Assembly: GCA_022036555.1 (NCBI GenBank)
Contig: CM039129.1
Location: 36,114,051-36,178,050, forward strand
Length of the DNA: 64,000 nt
Source of the DNA: Microstegium vimineum
Lineage: Eukaryota > Streptophyta > Magnoliopsida > Poales > Poaceae
Reading direction: 5' to 3'
The notes beneath the pieces are model-generated. The model saw only the letters and a program-made list of their open reading frames with translations, ran no database searches and was not told the DNA's origin. Position 1 is the stretch's first letter; every line of letters begins with the position of its first letter. Made by a program: the position numbers and the translations under genes. Shown here in pieces: positions 22,015-33,758 of the stretch.

Positions 22015-23267
22015 GCTCTCGGTGAGGAAGACCAAGGCTGAGAAGGACCCAAACAAGTCAAAGAGACCTCCCAGCGCGTTCTTCGTCTTCATTTTGAGTT
22101 TTGGGTTATGTGGCCTTTGTTTCAGCCGTTTGTTTGGATTTTGTTCAGATCAGTTAGGTTTGGATTTTGTAGGGAGGAGTTCAGGAAGGACTACAAGGAG
22201 AAGCACCCCAATGTGAAGCAAGTCTCCGTGGTAAGGTGTTGTTTCATCCAGGATTCCGTCAATTTGACCCAAACATTCGGGGTGGGCTGCTGTGAAACTT
22301 GTGTTTTTGATGTTTGTGGCTCTATGAATGGCAGATTGGCAAGGCAGGTGGTGACAAGTGGAAGTCCCTGTCTGATGCCGTGAGTTTTCTTCCTCCCCAT
22401 CCCCATTTTAACCGTTTGAGACTGCAGTTAGTTATGATATTCTTTGTTGTTCTTATGATGAATGTGCCGCTTTAGTTTGGTCTGGGTTGGGTCCCCTGTG
22501 TTTGTATATCAGCAAGCATATATCATGTGGTTACTTGCTGCAATGTTAGATATATCAAAATTCCATGTGGTTACTTCCGGGTTGTCCCCTGTGTTTGTCT
22601 GTATATATCAGCATATATCATGTGGTTACTTGCTGCAATGCCAGATCTGTTCAAATTCCATCGGTTGCTAAATTCAAATTTGGGGGCGGTTTTGCTCGTG
22701 ATGTCAATTCCATTCAAATTTCACCATGCTCATGTTTTTGGAGTTTTAATAACTGATAGCTGAGTTACTAGACAGTTATTTAGATTTCAGATCTGTGGAC
22801 TTGCTGCTGCCTAGTGGCTAGTGCTATCCTCCTTTGATACTCTCTGTTTGGTTCAATAGATTGTGGGTAATCGACACTTTCGTTCAATTTGATGTTGAAA
22901 TTTGTTAGTTCATAGAAGAGTTTTGATTGTCAAATTGCATATTCACTTGCTTTGACGCCCTGATGCAGTATATGCCTGTGTCCATTTTATGTCTGAAACT
23001 AGTACTAAGATAGAACACCCACTGATGTTGTACGATTTCTGAATGCAGGAGAAGGCTTCCTACGTCTCTAAGGCTGAGTACACCAAGAAGATGGACACCT
23101 ACAACAACTAGGTATGTTCTGCTCCACTCCATTCACGTTGCCTACAAATTCGTCTGTATGTGATGTCCTGATGTGAGTTCATGTGTCATCTGCCGTTGCA
23201 GTCTGGAGGCCCCACATCGTCTGATGATTCTGACAAGTCCAAATCCGAGGTGAATGATGAGGACAAG
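22015..23267 (+). pseudogene. HMGB-type HMG-box protein pseudogene
   Basis: Five exon-like blocks in order encode a plant HMGB protein, a nucleosome-linker DNA-bending factor. 22015-22092: SVRKTKAEKDPNKSKRPPSA then FFVF. 22173-22230: EEFRKDYKEKHPNVKQVSV. 22335-22379: IGKAGGDKWKSLSDA. 23049-23111: EKASYVSKAEYTKKMDTYNN then TAG. 23202-23267: SGGPTSSDDSDKSKSEVNDE. AG/GT borders flank most blocks. Lesions: the donor after the first block lacks GT (reads CAT-TTTGAGT). The fourth exon ends in TAG just before its GT donor, where homologues have Lys. About four residues of the usual NKLK stretch are missing there. The acidic C-terminal exon was not found. No start exon was identified. Confidence 0.78.
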
Positions 23268-23454
23268 GTGAGACCAAAGCCTCCTGAGTCCTTCCTGCAT
23301 GTCTCTTGTGTCTTCCACTTCTGGTTCTACTTTGTGGATCCCAATCTCACTGGTGCCGTTCATTTGAAACTGGTTTTGCGGTCCCAAGCCCTGGTAAAGG
23401 AGGAGGGTTTTTACCTTCTATTTTCTTTTTGTTTATTCTGTGATGTGCATGTTT

Positions 23455-25270
23455 AGGCCCCCCTAACATGTTATTATTGTTTTAAGGATTTCTGGTCTTT
23501 TTAAAATCTATATTGTACTGTCATTATCTCTCTTATAATTGTAGTTCTGGTGTATTTCTGCATTAGTTATTGTTTGCTTCAGTTATAATTATAGTTGTTC
23601 TTTAGGTGTAATTGTAATGGTTTATTTATGTAATTCATTTTGTTTCTTTTTCATGTACCCTCAGTCTGCTATTCATTTGAGTTAAGATCATATTTATCCC
23701 AAATTTGTTTCTTTTTCATGTACCTGTCATTGCAGATGGTTCTTTTTATTTTCTCGAACTGTACATGTTATTTTAATTGCTACTTGTTAACATCTAATTG
23801 GTTTTGGTCTATTAGTTTCTTGTACATTTTTCATATATTTATTATTCAGTAATTATCTATCTTATAATTGCAGTTCTGGTGTATGTGTGCATTAGTTATT
23901 GTTTGGTTTAGTTATAATTATAGTTCTTCTTTAGGTGTAATTCTAATGGTTTATTTATGTAATTCATTTTGGTTATTTAAATTTTGGTTTGTTTGGCATC
24001 TGACTTATTCTCAGCATGCTTTTGTTATTTGCATTTCATAGAATTATTTGGTTTTTTGTTTTTGTATTTGTAGATTTGCTTATTTCACTTTATTAGCACT
24101 CAATAACCCTTCTGTGCTTATTACCCTTTTATTTTTGCTTTAACTTTGAGCTATAGCATTTATGTTTGTCATTTTTTAAAATATACTGAAATATTTTTTT
24201 TTCTTAGATGGACTATGCTCAAGGACTACTTATGCTGGCAGTGCAGGTGAAGGCTTTGCTCCCCTTAGTCTGCTATTCATTTGAGTTAAGATCATATTTA
24301 TCCCAAATTTGCTTCTTTTCATGTTCCTGTCATTGCAGATGCTTCTTATACATTTCGTGAACTGTACATGTTTAGTTCGTTTGTTTTGTTTTTTTTATGT
24401 GCTCTAATTGCATTTTAATTGCTACTTGGGAGCAACTAATAGGTTTTGGTCTATTAGTTTCCTGTATAGTTTTCAAATATATATTATTCAGTCATTATCT
24501 ATCTTATAATTGCAGTTGTGGTGTATGTGTGCATTAGTTATTGTTTGGTTTAGTTATAATTATAGTTCTTCTTTAGGTGTATTTCTAATGGTTTCTTTAT
24601 GTAATTCATTTTGTTTTTTTTTTTTGGTATGTTTGGCATCTGACATATTCTCATCATCCTTCTGTTATTTGCATTTCATAGAAATATTTTGTTATTTGTC
24701 ATTTTGTCTTTTTATTTGATTATTTCACTTTATTAGCACTCAATAACCCTACTGTGTTTATTTTCCTTTTATTTTTGCTCTAACTTTGAACTATAGCATC
24801 AATGTCTTTTATTTTTTGAAACTGTACTGAAATATTTTTTTTCCTTTCATGGACTATGCTCAAGGACTACTTATGCAGGCAGTAAAGGTGAAGGTTTGCT
24901 CCCCTTGGTTAGTTTTTGATGTGGTCTAATTGCAGTTTAATTGGTACATTTGACCAACTAATAGGTTTTGGTATTTTAGTTTCCTGTTCAGTTTTCAAAA
25001 CTATATTATACTGTCATTTTCTCCCTTATAATTGTAGTTTATGGTGTATGTGTGCATTAGTTATTGTTAGCTTTAATATTAATTATAGTTGTTCTTTAGG
25101 TGTAATTCTAATGGTTTCTTTATGTAAATCCTTTTTGTTTTTTAATTTTTGGTATGTTTGGAATCTGACTTATTCTCAGCTTGCTTCTGTTATTTGCAAT
25201 TCATAGAAATATTTGTTTTTTTGTCTTTTTTCTGTTAATTTGATTATTTCCCTTCTGTGCTTATTACCTT
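23455..25270. repeat. AT-rich array of diverged tandem duplications downstream of HMGB
   Basis: A block TGGTGTATGTGTGCATTAGT...TTCTTTAGGTGTAATTCTAA recurs near 23545, 23873, 24515 and 25038. A second block, GGACTATGCTCAAGGACTAC then TTATGC, recurs at 24210 and 24850. The spacing (about 330, 640 and 520 bp) shows partial tandem duplication of an intron-like unit. No coding signal is present. Confidence 0.8.
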
Positions 25271-25916
25271 TTTTTTTGAAACTTTGGATTTTGTTTTATC
25301 AGTTTCATGTACTTTTTTTAATTGTATCAATCAGTTATTGTGTGCTTGAGTGTCAATTATAGATGTTCATTTGGTGTAATTTCAACAGTTTATATAAGTA
25401 AATTTTTTGTTTTGGTATGTTTCCCTTATGAATCAGTTTCATTGTTCTCAATCATAGTTTGCTCTGAGTCTATGTCTGTGTGAATCATATTTCTTTACAC
25501 GAATCATAGTTTCTTCTGAATCATAGTTTTATTTGAATCAGCTATTGTGTGCTCTGTTAGGTTAGTCTCAGTCTCCTGAATTAGTTTGTTGTTGTGTGAT
25601 AGTTTCCTTATTCTCACTCGATTTTTGTTTAATCGTTTTTTGTGTGATTTGGTTGTTACTTTCACCCGTGTGACCATAGGGCTCCAATCACACGAATTTT
25701 GTTTACACATTGATTTGTGTGATTTCTGTCCTCAGATTGCTTGGGTGAACAAATGGGTCAAATCACCCAAGTGCCAAATAGACAAATAGACAGACTCATA
25801 TTTTTGTACAGTTACCAGACTTGCATGGATATAAGACTGTCTGCAGCGCTGTCCGTGAAAAGCTACTCAGGATCAAAACTCCCGCAGCGCTGTACGGCAG
25901 GAGTCACGGTTTGCAT
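25271..25916. other. T-rich spacer, no gene recognised
   Basis: It holds repeated GAATCATAGTTTC/T phrases (25430-25540). From 25820 on there is a CTGCAGCGCTGT phrase twice (25844 and 25883, CCGCAGCGCTGT). Confidence 0.5.
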
Positions 25917-26080
25917 CACTACGGGAAACTAAAAAGACCCAGTCGATTTATCCGCAACAGACAGGAAAAATACCAATTTTCTGTCCGACAAAAAAAATGT
26001 ATTTTCTCTTTAGGTTTTTATCCTACACACAGAAAAAATCGTACTTTTCCTGTGCGTTAATGTTATAACGACAGACAAAT
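25917..26080. mobile_element. Possible CACTA-type terminus remnant
   Basis: CATCACTACGGGAAACT resembles a CACTA end (CACTACNGGAAA). Short repeats of ACAGACAGGAAAAA/TTTTCTGTCCGAC and CACAGAAAAAATCG type follow it. A similar phrase set (CCGACAGGGAAA, CCGACAGAAAAATA) lies at 38605-38680, but no matching opposite end was found. Confidence 0.35.
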
Positions 26081-26081
26081 T

Positions 26082-26158
26082 AATTTCGAGGAACATCTCG
26101 ACATAACCGCACAGCTAATTAATTTCGAGGAGCATCTCGACTGGAACCGCACAGCTAA
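26082..26158. repeat. Direct repeat around AATTTCGAGGAACATCTCGAC
   Basis: TTAATTTCGAGGA(A/G)CATCTC and then ACCGCACAGCTAA occur twice, about 42 bp apart. Confidence 0.8.
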
Positions 26159-26164
26159 CATGGA

Positions 26165-26249
26165 CCTGGGCTGTGCTGGCCTTTTAATCGGCCCAAAAGA
26201 GGATGGGTGGTGCCCGTGGACATATAAATGTCGTGCGTCTACCCGCTAA
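26165..26249 (+). promoter_or_regulatory. Core promoter of an unidentified gene, interrupted by a MULE
   Basis: TGGGCT and GGCCCAAAA (site II-like motifs) are followed by TATAAAT at 26223-26229. The MULE-like element begins at 26250, about where transcription would start. On its other side the same strand resumes at 37958 with CCCTAGCCCT. Joined across the duplicated 11 bp this gives AACCCTAGCC, a telo-box motif. Site II plus telo-box is typical of plant genes for translation or ribosome proteins, but the downstream gene was not recognised. Confidence 0.45.
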
Positions 26250-26364
26250 GGAGAATTGCTTATTTGGCCCTGAAAAAAGTTCGCTTACTTATTTGGCCCT
26301 CCTTTTATCGAACTTATCTATTTGGCCTCAAAGTAAAATTTCGTTACTTATATGGCCCTCCGTT
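26250..26364 (+). repeat. Left terminal inverted repeat of the MULE-like element
   Basis: It matches the reverse complement of 37832-37946. Inside, a TTACTTATTTGGCCCT phrase is itself repeated three to four times. Confidence 0.85.
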
Positions 26365-26465
26365 ACTTTGAAGGTGTTAATGGTGTTAACTGCCATGTAA
26401 AAAGACCTTTTTGCCCCCTGTGGTAAAAAAAATAGAAAAACAAAATCTTTCTTATTTAATATATG

Positions 26466-26468
<3 letters not shown>

Positions 26469-26508
<40 letters not shown>
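26469..26508. repeat. (TA)n microsatellite
   Basis: About 20 TA units inside the MULE-like element. Confidence 0.95.
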
Positions 26509-26510
<2 letters not shown>

Positions 26511-26557
26511 CAACATATATATTCACAACCACAATTATATGAGAATTGTCACATAAC

Positions 26558-26567
<10 letters not shown>

Positions 26568-26646
<79 letters not shown>
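26568..26646. repeat. Long (TA)n microsatellite
   Basis: About 40 TA units, about 60 bp after the previous array. Confidence 0.95.
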
Positions 26647-26650
<4 letters not shown>

Positions 26651-26699
26651 GCATAGTTCACAGATCACCATAGTTCAATTCTCACAAATCACCATAGCA

Positions 26700-26880
26700 A
26701 GCAAACGGAGGATCGTCTCTCTAGGCGATCACGTCAGCTCCCCTGCTCCCGGACCTTGTCGTCTTTGCTGCTATCGCCGGCGCCGGGGCAGCACGGCCGT
26801 CCCGCTGCTCCTGCTGGCGCCGTTGCCGCCTATGTAGGACTTGATCGCCGCCGCGAGCACCGCGGGGAAATTGGGGTCGG
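26700..26880 (-). pseudogene. Captured WRKY gene fragment, C-terminal part
   Basis: On the minus strand the frame reads DPNFPAVLAAAIKSYIGGNG, beginning at the Copia insertion. Group IIb WRKY factors end with a DPNFTAALAAAITSIIGG-type segment (family knowledge). The upstream part of the same coding strand (AAVIASD) lies on the other side of the Copia element at 37235-37250. The two pieces join in frame across the duplicated GTCGG. No start, WRKYGQK domain or stop is seen here, so it is a captured fragment, not a gene. Confidence 0.7.
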
Positions 26881-28830
26881 TGAAAGGTCTAGATATGGCT
26901 AGAGGGGGGGTGAATCGCACATTAAAAATTTCTACAACAACACTAAGCAAACTTGTTAGAATAAATCACGGCGTAAAGCAAGTATGCACTAGCACTACTA
27001 GGGTCGGCAAGCCACCCACCACAAGTCTAGTTACTAGTAAGATATATCCTATGTCACACATAAGAGCTAGACAACTAGTGATATTAGACTAAGCTACACA
27101 AGCTAAGCTAGAGTCTCTACTTTGCAAGAATGTAAGAAAGTAAGTGCAAAGCTAGAGCTAGGAAGATTATACCGTCGAGACGAGTAGCAAAGAGATAACC
27201 AATACAATCAATCAATCACAAGATGAATCCTCGGTAGAGACAATGAGACACAATATTTTTTACCGAGGTTCACTTGTTTGCCAACAAGCTACTCCTCGTT
27301 GTAGCGATTCACCTACTTGGAGGTTCACGCGCTAATTGGCATCACACGCCAAACCCGTCACCGGGTGCCGCACAACCAACACAAGATAGGGATCCACAAG
27401 TTACGAGCAATCCACTAGAGATACCTTTCGCGAACTCCCGCGGGGAAGGTTCAAGAACCTCTCACAATCCACCGATCGGAGCCGGAGACAAACACCTTCT
27501 TCCGCTCAACGATCCTCATCGCTCCAAGCCGTCTAGGAGGTGGCAACCTCCAAGGATAACAAGAGCTTTCGCGAAGACGACGATCACCAAGTGCCACTAG
27601 AATACAATCAATCAAGCAATGCACTTGGTTCACTCAATCCCTCATGAATATGTCAATTATATCAAGAGGATGAGTGGGTGGAGCAATCTCAAGCAAGCAC
27701 AAGTGTATGAGTGAAGTAGGAGTGCAAGAGAGTGCCCTAAGGGCCGGCCATACCACCTTATATAGCCTCCACTCATAACTAGTCGTTTTGCCCACAAAAC
27801 AGAGCTTCTGCGCGACCTCCGGACGCGCTTTTCACAGGGGGTCCGGACCATCAACCGCGTTCGGACCCTTCACAAGCACAGAGCCAACGACTCTGTTAGC
27901 CACACCAGATGCGACCTCCGGACGCGCGCTCTGCGCCGTCCGGACCATGCCGCATGCGTACGGTCGCCTTTGGTTCAAACAGCTCGGTTTCCCGCTCGCG
28001 CCACAGCGCGCCACGTGGCTCCGGACGCACCTGTTCACAGGGTCCGGTTCCACTGCTCACAGGGTCCGGAAATAAATTCCAGCGAACCCGAGCGCACCCG
28101 AGAGCTCTCTCAGCTCCTCTGCACCTCCGGACGCACGTCCGGATCACCTGTCCGGACCAACACTCGCGTCCGGATCGATTCACACAGAAACAACAGAGAG
28201 CTCCAGGACTCCGGACGCGCGTCCGAAGCCCTGCGTCCGGACTGCAACCAGCGTCCGGATCCTTCTCCTCAGCACAGCCAGACTAGGGTATGCCTCCGGA
28301 CCCATCTCTGATGGTCCGGACCTGCCACACACCCTGCGTCCGGACCTCTGTCCAAAGCTCTTTTGACCTGTCAAACACTTCTTCAACTTCTCCAAGCTTC
28401 CAAGAGCCAACACTAAGTGATCTCAACACTTGTGCACGTGTGTTAGCTTTTAATTCACAATTATCTTGGATTTAGTTGGTTGTTTCACTAGTTCAATTGA
28501 TTTTAAGGCAATGCATATGAACCTAGTGGCACATGATAACCGCAATCATTCACAAGAGCTCCCTCCTTGATAGTACGGCTATCTATCCTAAATGTGATCA
28601 TATCCTCTATGATGTCTTGATCACCAAATCGAAAATGGTCCTATATCACCTTTGCCTTGGCACCATTTTTCTTTCCACCACCATGCTAGAGCTTGTGCCA
28701 TCCACTTGATCCACCTTGCTCCATCACATGGCATGTACCAACCTATCTCATGATTCACACTTAGAGATCAAGGTTAGTACTTAGGTAGGTTTCATCAATT
28801 ACTCAAAACCAAACACATGGGGAACTCTCA
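26881..28830 (-). repeat. 3' LTR of the Copia element
   Basis: On the plus strand it begins TGAAAGGTCTAGATATGG and ends GGGGAACTCTCA. It is nearly identical to 35290-37229. A cluster of TCCGGA/GTCCGGAC motifs lies at about 27815-28350. Confidence 0.92.
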
Positions 28831-29978
28831 ATCTCCCCCTTTTTGGTAATTGATGACAATATTTCCATAAAGATATGAAATATAATCATTTTGAACTTGA
28901 GTTGCTTGTCCAAGCATTTTAATCAAATATTTAAGATTTGGACAAGTTCCACAAATTCGATTTTGGTAGTTATTAGCTCCCCCTACATATGCGCTTCTAG
29001 AGTTTGGTTCTTGTTTTGCATATACGCATAGATAGACAATGTGGGAGAGGAAATAGCTACCAAATGATGCTAAGGTTTGAGAGTAGACCTTTGAAGCGTG
29101 ATACCATCAGAGTGCGGAATTTGAATCACCCTTAGCACCATGATTTGCTTGACACCACTTGAAAATACAACCACTTGAAGAACACATGTGAGTCTAAGCT
29201 AATCAACCTATGCATGCTAGTTGATCAATCATCATTCAATTTTGGATCACTAGCAATCACCACACAAGCATGAATATTTGAATTTAAAGTACTTGTGCAA
29301 TAATACATATGAGGATGCAAACATTCAAATGCAACAACTTGTTCATGAGCTTGCTCCCCCTACTTGTGTGTTCTCTTTCAAAATTGATTTTTCATTTTCT
29401 CCCCTTTATCTTTCAATTTCTCCCCCTTTGGTCAATTTTATATCTTTCCACCCTTTATCTTTCAATTTCTCCCCCTTTGGTCAATTTTATATCTTTCCAC
29501 AAATTACTCCCCCTTTGTCATCCAATTGACACAAAAAGGTGGGACCAATTATAGATATTCAAGTTTTAGCTCCCCCTTAGAGTGAGATAGGGTGAAAGAT
29601 TTTCAACTTTGGTTTGAACTAAGCTATTTTCCCAAGATATTTAATTTGGTTTAAACCATAGACAAGCTTGTTCACACATGCAAAGATGGCTATCTTGCCT
29701 ATGTTGAATTAAACACTTAAGCTCATAGACATAGATCAAACACTAGGATTTCAAGCCCATTAACATGTCATATGCCACCACTAGATCATATCAACTCATA
29801 GAAGCTATAGTGGTATCATATAATCATCAAAGACATTTTATTTTTCATAAATGAGCCTAGAAGCATGAGTGATGTCTATATGCTCTATACAAGTCCTAAC
29901 AAGGTATGCATGAATGCTCTCAAATCAACTTTTACCTTGCATTGTTGGAGTAGAGACATGTCATATAATTGGGATGCA
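28831..29978 (-). promoter_or_regulatory. Region between RNase H and the 3' LTR with repeated polypurine tracts
   Basis: No coding frame is seen. On the minus strand, AAGGGGGAG/TAGGGGGAG motifs recur at about 28837, 28979, 29355, 29413, 29473, 29508 and 29570. The one at 28831-28850 borders the LTR and is the likely functional tract. A 60-bp direct repeat (TTTATCTTTCAATTTCTCCC) is present at about 29404 and 29454. Confidence 0.75.
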
Positions 29979-30475
29979 TCAACTCATGTTGGAGAAGTCA
30001 AGTATGTTCAACTCATTCCTTAGCTTGCAAAACCTTTTCTCATCTAGTGGCTTGGTAAAGATGTCGGCCAATTGATCTTCGGTGCCAACACTAGTGATAG
30101 AAATGTCCCCTTTCAATTGATGATCTCTAATGAAATGGTGGCGGACATCAATATGCTTTGTTCTTGAGTGTTGAACCGGATTGTTGGTGAGCTTGATTGC
30201 ACTTTCATTGTCACATAGCAAAGGCACTTTCTTGAATTTGACTCCAAAATCATTCAAAGTAGCTTTCATCCAAAGTATTTGTGCACAACAACTCCCCGCA
30301 CTAATGTATTCGGCTTCGGCGGTAGAGAGTGCTACACTATTTTGCTTCTTTGATGACCATGAGACAAGTGATCTTCCATGCAATTGACGCCCGATGTGCT
30401 CTTCCTTTCTATCTTGCAACCCGCATAATCCGAGTCGGAGTATCCAATTAACTCAAAGTTTGATCCTTTAGGATA
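29979..30475 (-). pseudogene. Copia RNase H domain with frameshift
   Basis: The minus strand encodes SWSSKKQNSVALSTAEAEYI, LLCDNESAIKLTNNPVQHSR, TKHIDVRHHFIRD and EDQLADIFTKPLDEKRF, the C-terminal RNase H of Copia polyproteins. It would degrade RNA in RNA-DNA hybrids. The upstream SDSDYAGCKIERKSTSG piece is in a different frame; the shift is near 30385-30400. The natural end is near 29979. Confidence 0.85.
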
Positions 30476-31453
30476 TCACAACCCAATATTTGGTGTATGA
30501 TTCAAATATCTCAATATCATCTTTGTGTCTTTCAAGTGACTCTCTCTAGGAGATGCTTGAAATCTTGCACACATGCATACACTAAACATGACATCCAGTC
30601 TTGATGCGGTCACATAGAGCAAGCTACCAATCATTGATCTATATAGCTTTTGATCTACCATGTTGCCACTAGCATCACCATCCAAATTTCCATTTGTTCC
30701 CATCGGTGTACTAATAGACTTTGCTTCATCTAGATTGAACTTCTTGAGCATGTCCTTGATGTACTTGCCTTGACTAACAAAAGTCTCATTCTTCATTTGC
30801 TTGACTTGAAGACCAAGGAAGTAACTAAGCTATCCAAGCATAGACATCTCAAACTCTTTTGCCATCATATTGCCAAATTCTTCACAAAAGTCTTGATTGG
30901 TTGATCCAAAGATAATGTCATCAACATAGATTTGTAACACAAACAAGTCCTTGCCAATCTTCTTGGTGAAGAGGGTAGTATCAACCTTGCCTATGATGAA
31001 TCCCTTAGAGAGGAGAAAGTCTCTCAACCTCTCATACCATGCTCTAGGTGCTTGTTTCAAACCATACAATGTCTTTCTTAGCTTGTACACATGGTTGGGT
31101 TTCTTGTCATCTTCAAAACCGGGTGGTTGCTCAACATATACTAATTCATTGACGTACCCATTGAGAAATGCACTCTTCACATCCGTTTGATAGAGCTTGA
31201 TGTTGTGAGCACAAGCATAAGCCAATAGAATCCTTATTGCTTCTAGCCTTGCCACTGGTGCATATGTCTCTCCAAAGTCAAGACCCTCTACTTGAGTGTA
31301 CCCTTGTGCAACTAGTCTTACTTTGTTCCTCACCACTATGCCATCTTGATCTTGTTTGTTGCGAAAGACCCATCTTATGCCAATAACATTGTGGTTCTTT
31401 GGTCTCTCAACTAGTTCCCAAACTTGATTTCTAGTGAAGTTGTTGAGTTCTTA
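30476..31453 (-). pseudogene. Copia reverse transcriptase, interrupted by stops
   Basis: Minus-strand frames encode RT from NQVWELVERPKNHNVIGIRW through RLVAQGYTQVEGLDFGETYA, KSAFLNGYVNELVYVEQPPG, LYGLKQAPRAWYERL and the YVDD active site (near 30930), then SYFLGLQV and STPMGTN. In-frame stops are TAA at 31451-31453, TAG at 30830-30832 and TGA at 30476-30478 (where homologues have Trp). The polyprotein frame is otherwise kept. RT copies element RNA into DNA. Confidence 0.88.
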
Positions 31454-32155
31454 ATGCATAGCATTCACCCAATCAATATCTTGCAAAGCTTCTTCAATCT
31501 TGGTTGGCTCAATGGATGATACAAATGAGTAGTGTTCACAAAAAGAAGTCAATCTTGATCTTGTTTGCACACCTCTTGTGATATCTCCAATAATATGATC
31601 TAAACGATGATCCCTTGCAATAGATGTAGGTTGGAGTGTTGAAAGTTGATTGCTTGTACTTGGTTGGTTATTGGATTGAGATGATGAACTAGCCTCTTGT
31701 TGATCTTGAGTTGGAGAGGATGAACTTGCTTGATTGTCATTGGATTGCTCATTGGATGGAGCATGCACTTGATAGTCATTGTCTTGCTCTTCATCCACTT
31801 GCCTTGGCCTGATGTCCTCAATATCCATATTCTTCATTGCATTAGCCAATGGTTCACCTCTCACATCATCATGATTGTCACTTTCATCTTGAGAGCCTTA
31901 GGTTTCATCAAACTCCACATCATGTACCTCCTCAACTATGCCATGAGTAAGATTCCATACTCTATATGCTTTGCTTGTAGTTGAGTAACCAAGTAGGAAG
32001 CCTTCATCACATTTCTTCTCAAACTTGTTCAATCTTGCATCTTTCTTCAAGATATAGCACTTGCAACCAAACACTCTAAAGTATGCAATATTTGGCTTTC
32101 TTCCATTCAATAGCTCATAAGGTGTCTTCTCAAGCATCTTGTGGCAATAGAGTCA
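31454..32155 (-). pseudogene. Copia integrase C-terminal and linker region
   Basis: 32137-31898 encodes KTPYELLNGRKPNIAYFRVF and FEKKCDEGFLLGYSTTSKAY, the conserved integrase C-terminal module. 31864-31454 is a polar linker rich in Ser/Gln/Asn, ending DHIIGDITRGVQTRSRL. Stops TGA at 32153-32155 and TAA at 31898-31900 break it. Confidence 0.8.
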
Positions 32156-33151
32156 GTTGCTATAATAGCAAGCCGTGTTGATAGCTTCGGCCCAAAAAGA
32201 ATCACTCACATTGTATTCACTAAGCATAGATCTTTCCATATCAATGAGTGTTCTATTCTTTCTCTCAACAAGTCCATTTGATTGAGGTGTATACTTGGCC
32301 GAGAATTGATGTTTGATTCCATATTTATCACATAGCTCATCAACTCTTGTATTCTTGAACTCACTACCATTGTCACTTCTCACTTTCTTGATAGTTGTTT
32401 CAAATTCATTTTGGTATCTCTTGACAAAGATCTTGAATGTATCATTTTTGTCACTCAAGAAGAATACCCATGTATATCTAGTGAAGTCATCAACTATCAC
32501 AAAGTCATATTTGTTTCCACCAATGCTTGTATATGCGGTTGGCCCAAACAAGTCCATATGCAAGAGCTCAGATGGTTTGCAAGTACTCATCATACTCTTG
32601 CTAGGGTGAGTGTTTCCAACTTGTTTGCCGGCTTGACAAGAGCTACATAGCTTATCTTTTTCAAAGACCACATCTTTCAAGCCTCTAACTAGATCATGCT
32701 TGACTAACTTGTTCAATTGCCTCATACCAACATGACCAAGCCTTCTATGCCATAACCAACCCATGCTAGATTTGGATAGCAAGCAAGTTGATAATTGAGT
32801 TTCACTAGCATTGAAATCAACCAAGTATAGATTCTCATATCTAAATCCTTTGAATATCAAGTTAGAGCCATCTACACTTATGATCTCTACATCATCAACT
32901 CCAAAGATGCACTTGAAACCAAGATCACAAAGTTGAGCTACGGATAGCAAGTTGAAGTTCAAGCTTTCTACTAGCAACATATTGGATATGCTCATGTCAT
33001 TGGATATTGCATTCTTACCAAGCCCTTTGACCTTGCCTTTGTCATTGTCACCAAATGTGATAGAGTCAACCCCATTGCAATCATTTGGCTTGATAGAGTT
33101 GAACATTCTTGAATCTCCGGTCATATGTTGAGTGCACCCACTATCAAGCAC
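32156..33151 (-). pseudogene. Copia protease end, GAG-pre-integrase and integrase core
   Basis: A 332-residue frame opens with LDSGCTQHMTG, the DSG active site of the Copia aspartic protease. It continues with the GAG-pre-integrase zinc-binding region (WHRRLGHVGMRQLNKL, LCSSCQAGK). The integrase core follows, with catalytic Asp in MDLFGP, Asp in VRSDNGSEFK and Glu in PQSNGLVERKNR. All three acidic catalytic residues are visible. The frame ends at TGA 32153-32155. Cellular role of the family: joining element DNA to the chromosome in the nucleus. Confidence 0.9.
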
Positions 33152-33159
33152 CCAATGCC

Positions 33160-33758
33160 TCCCTCTGGCTTTATAATTGACCTACAAAAGATTCAATTCT
33201 TCTTAGGTACTCATTGTTGTTTGGGTCCTCCAAAGTTAGTGACTAAGGACTTAGGTACCCAAATAGCTTTCTTCTTTGATCTCTCATTGGGAGTACCCAT
33301 GTACTTAGCTATCACACCTTTCTTGCCCTTGGTAAGCATATAACTAGAATCAAAGCGAATAGATGCACTTGTAAATTTTATCTTGCTTAGATTTAGTTTG
33401 CAATGTTGCTCATCATGCCCTACTTGCTTGCAACTTGAGCAAAACCGGCCATTGCTATTCACAAAGCGAGGCTTTGGAGTCACAAAGGTCGCCTTGTCTT
33501 TCTTGGGGGTATAGCCTAATCCCTCTTTGCAAAGGGAGAACCTTTGACTACCCAAGCACTTAAGCAAGCGGGCGTCTCCACCATAGGCATTGCCTAAGGC
33601 TAGAGTGAGCTTACCAACCTCCTTCTTAAGGTTCTCATTCTCAACCGTTAGTGTAGCATCACAAGTGAAGCCATCACTAGTAGAAGAGGTAGAGTTAGAA
33701 GTGCTACAAGAAGGGTTAGTTGGAGTGATGATGATGGGTTCATAGAAAGATTCATTGA
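33160..33758 (-). pseudogene. Gag C-terminal to protease region of Copia
   Basis: 33567-33211 is open and includes a zinc knuckle CSSCKQVGHDEQHC and LTKGKKGVIAKYMGTPNERS. Stops lie between it and the LDSG protease start (near 33211 and 33180) and between it and the upstream gag. No separate start is implied. Confidence 0.75.

Noticed and set aside
26452..26661. Ile-Tyr repeat proteins on both strands
   Set aside because: These are translations of (TA)n microsatellites.
27832..28311. Several reading frames of 60-125 codons inside the Copia LTR, seen again at 36295-36874
   Set aside because: They come from TCCGGA-rich LTR DNA, are duplicated with the LTR, and match no protein family.
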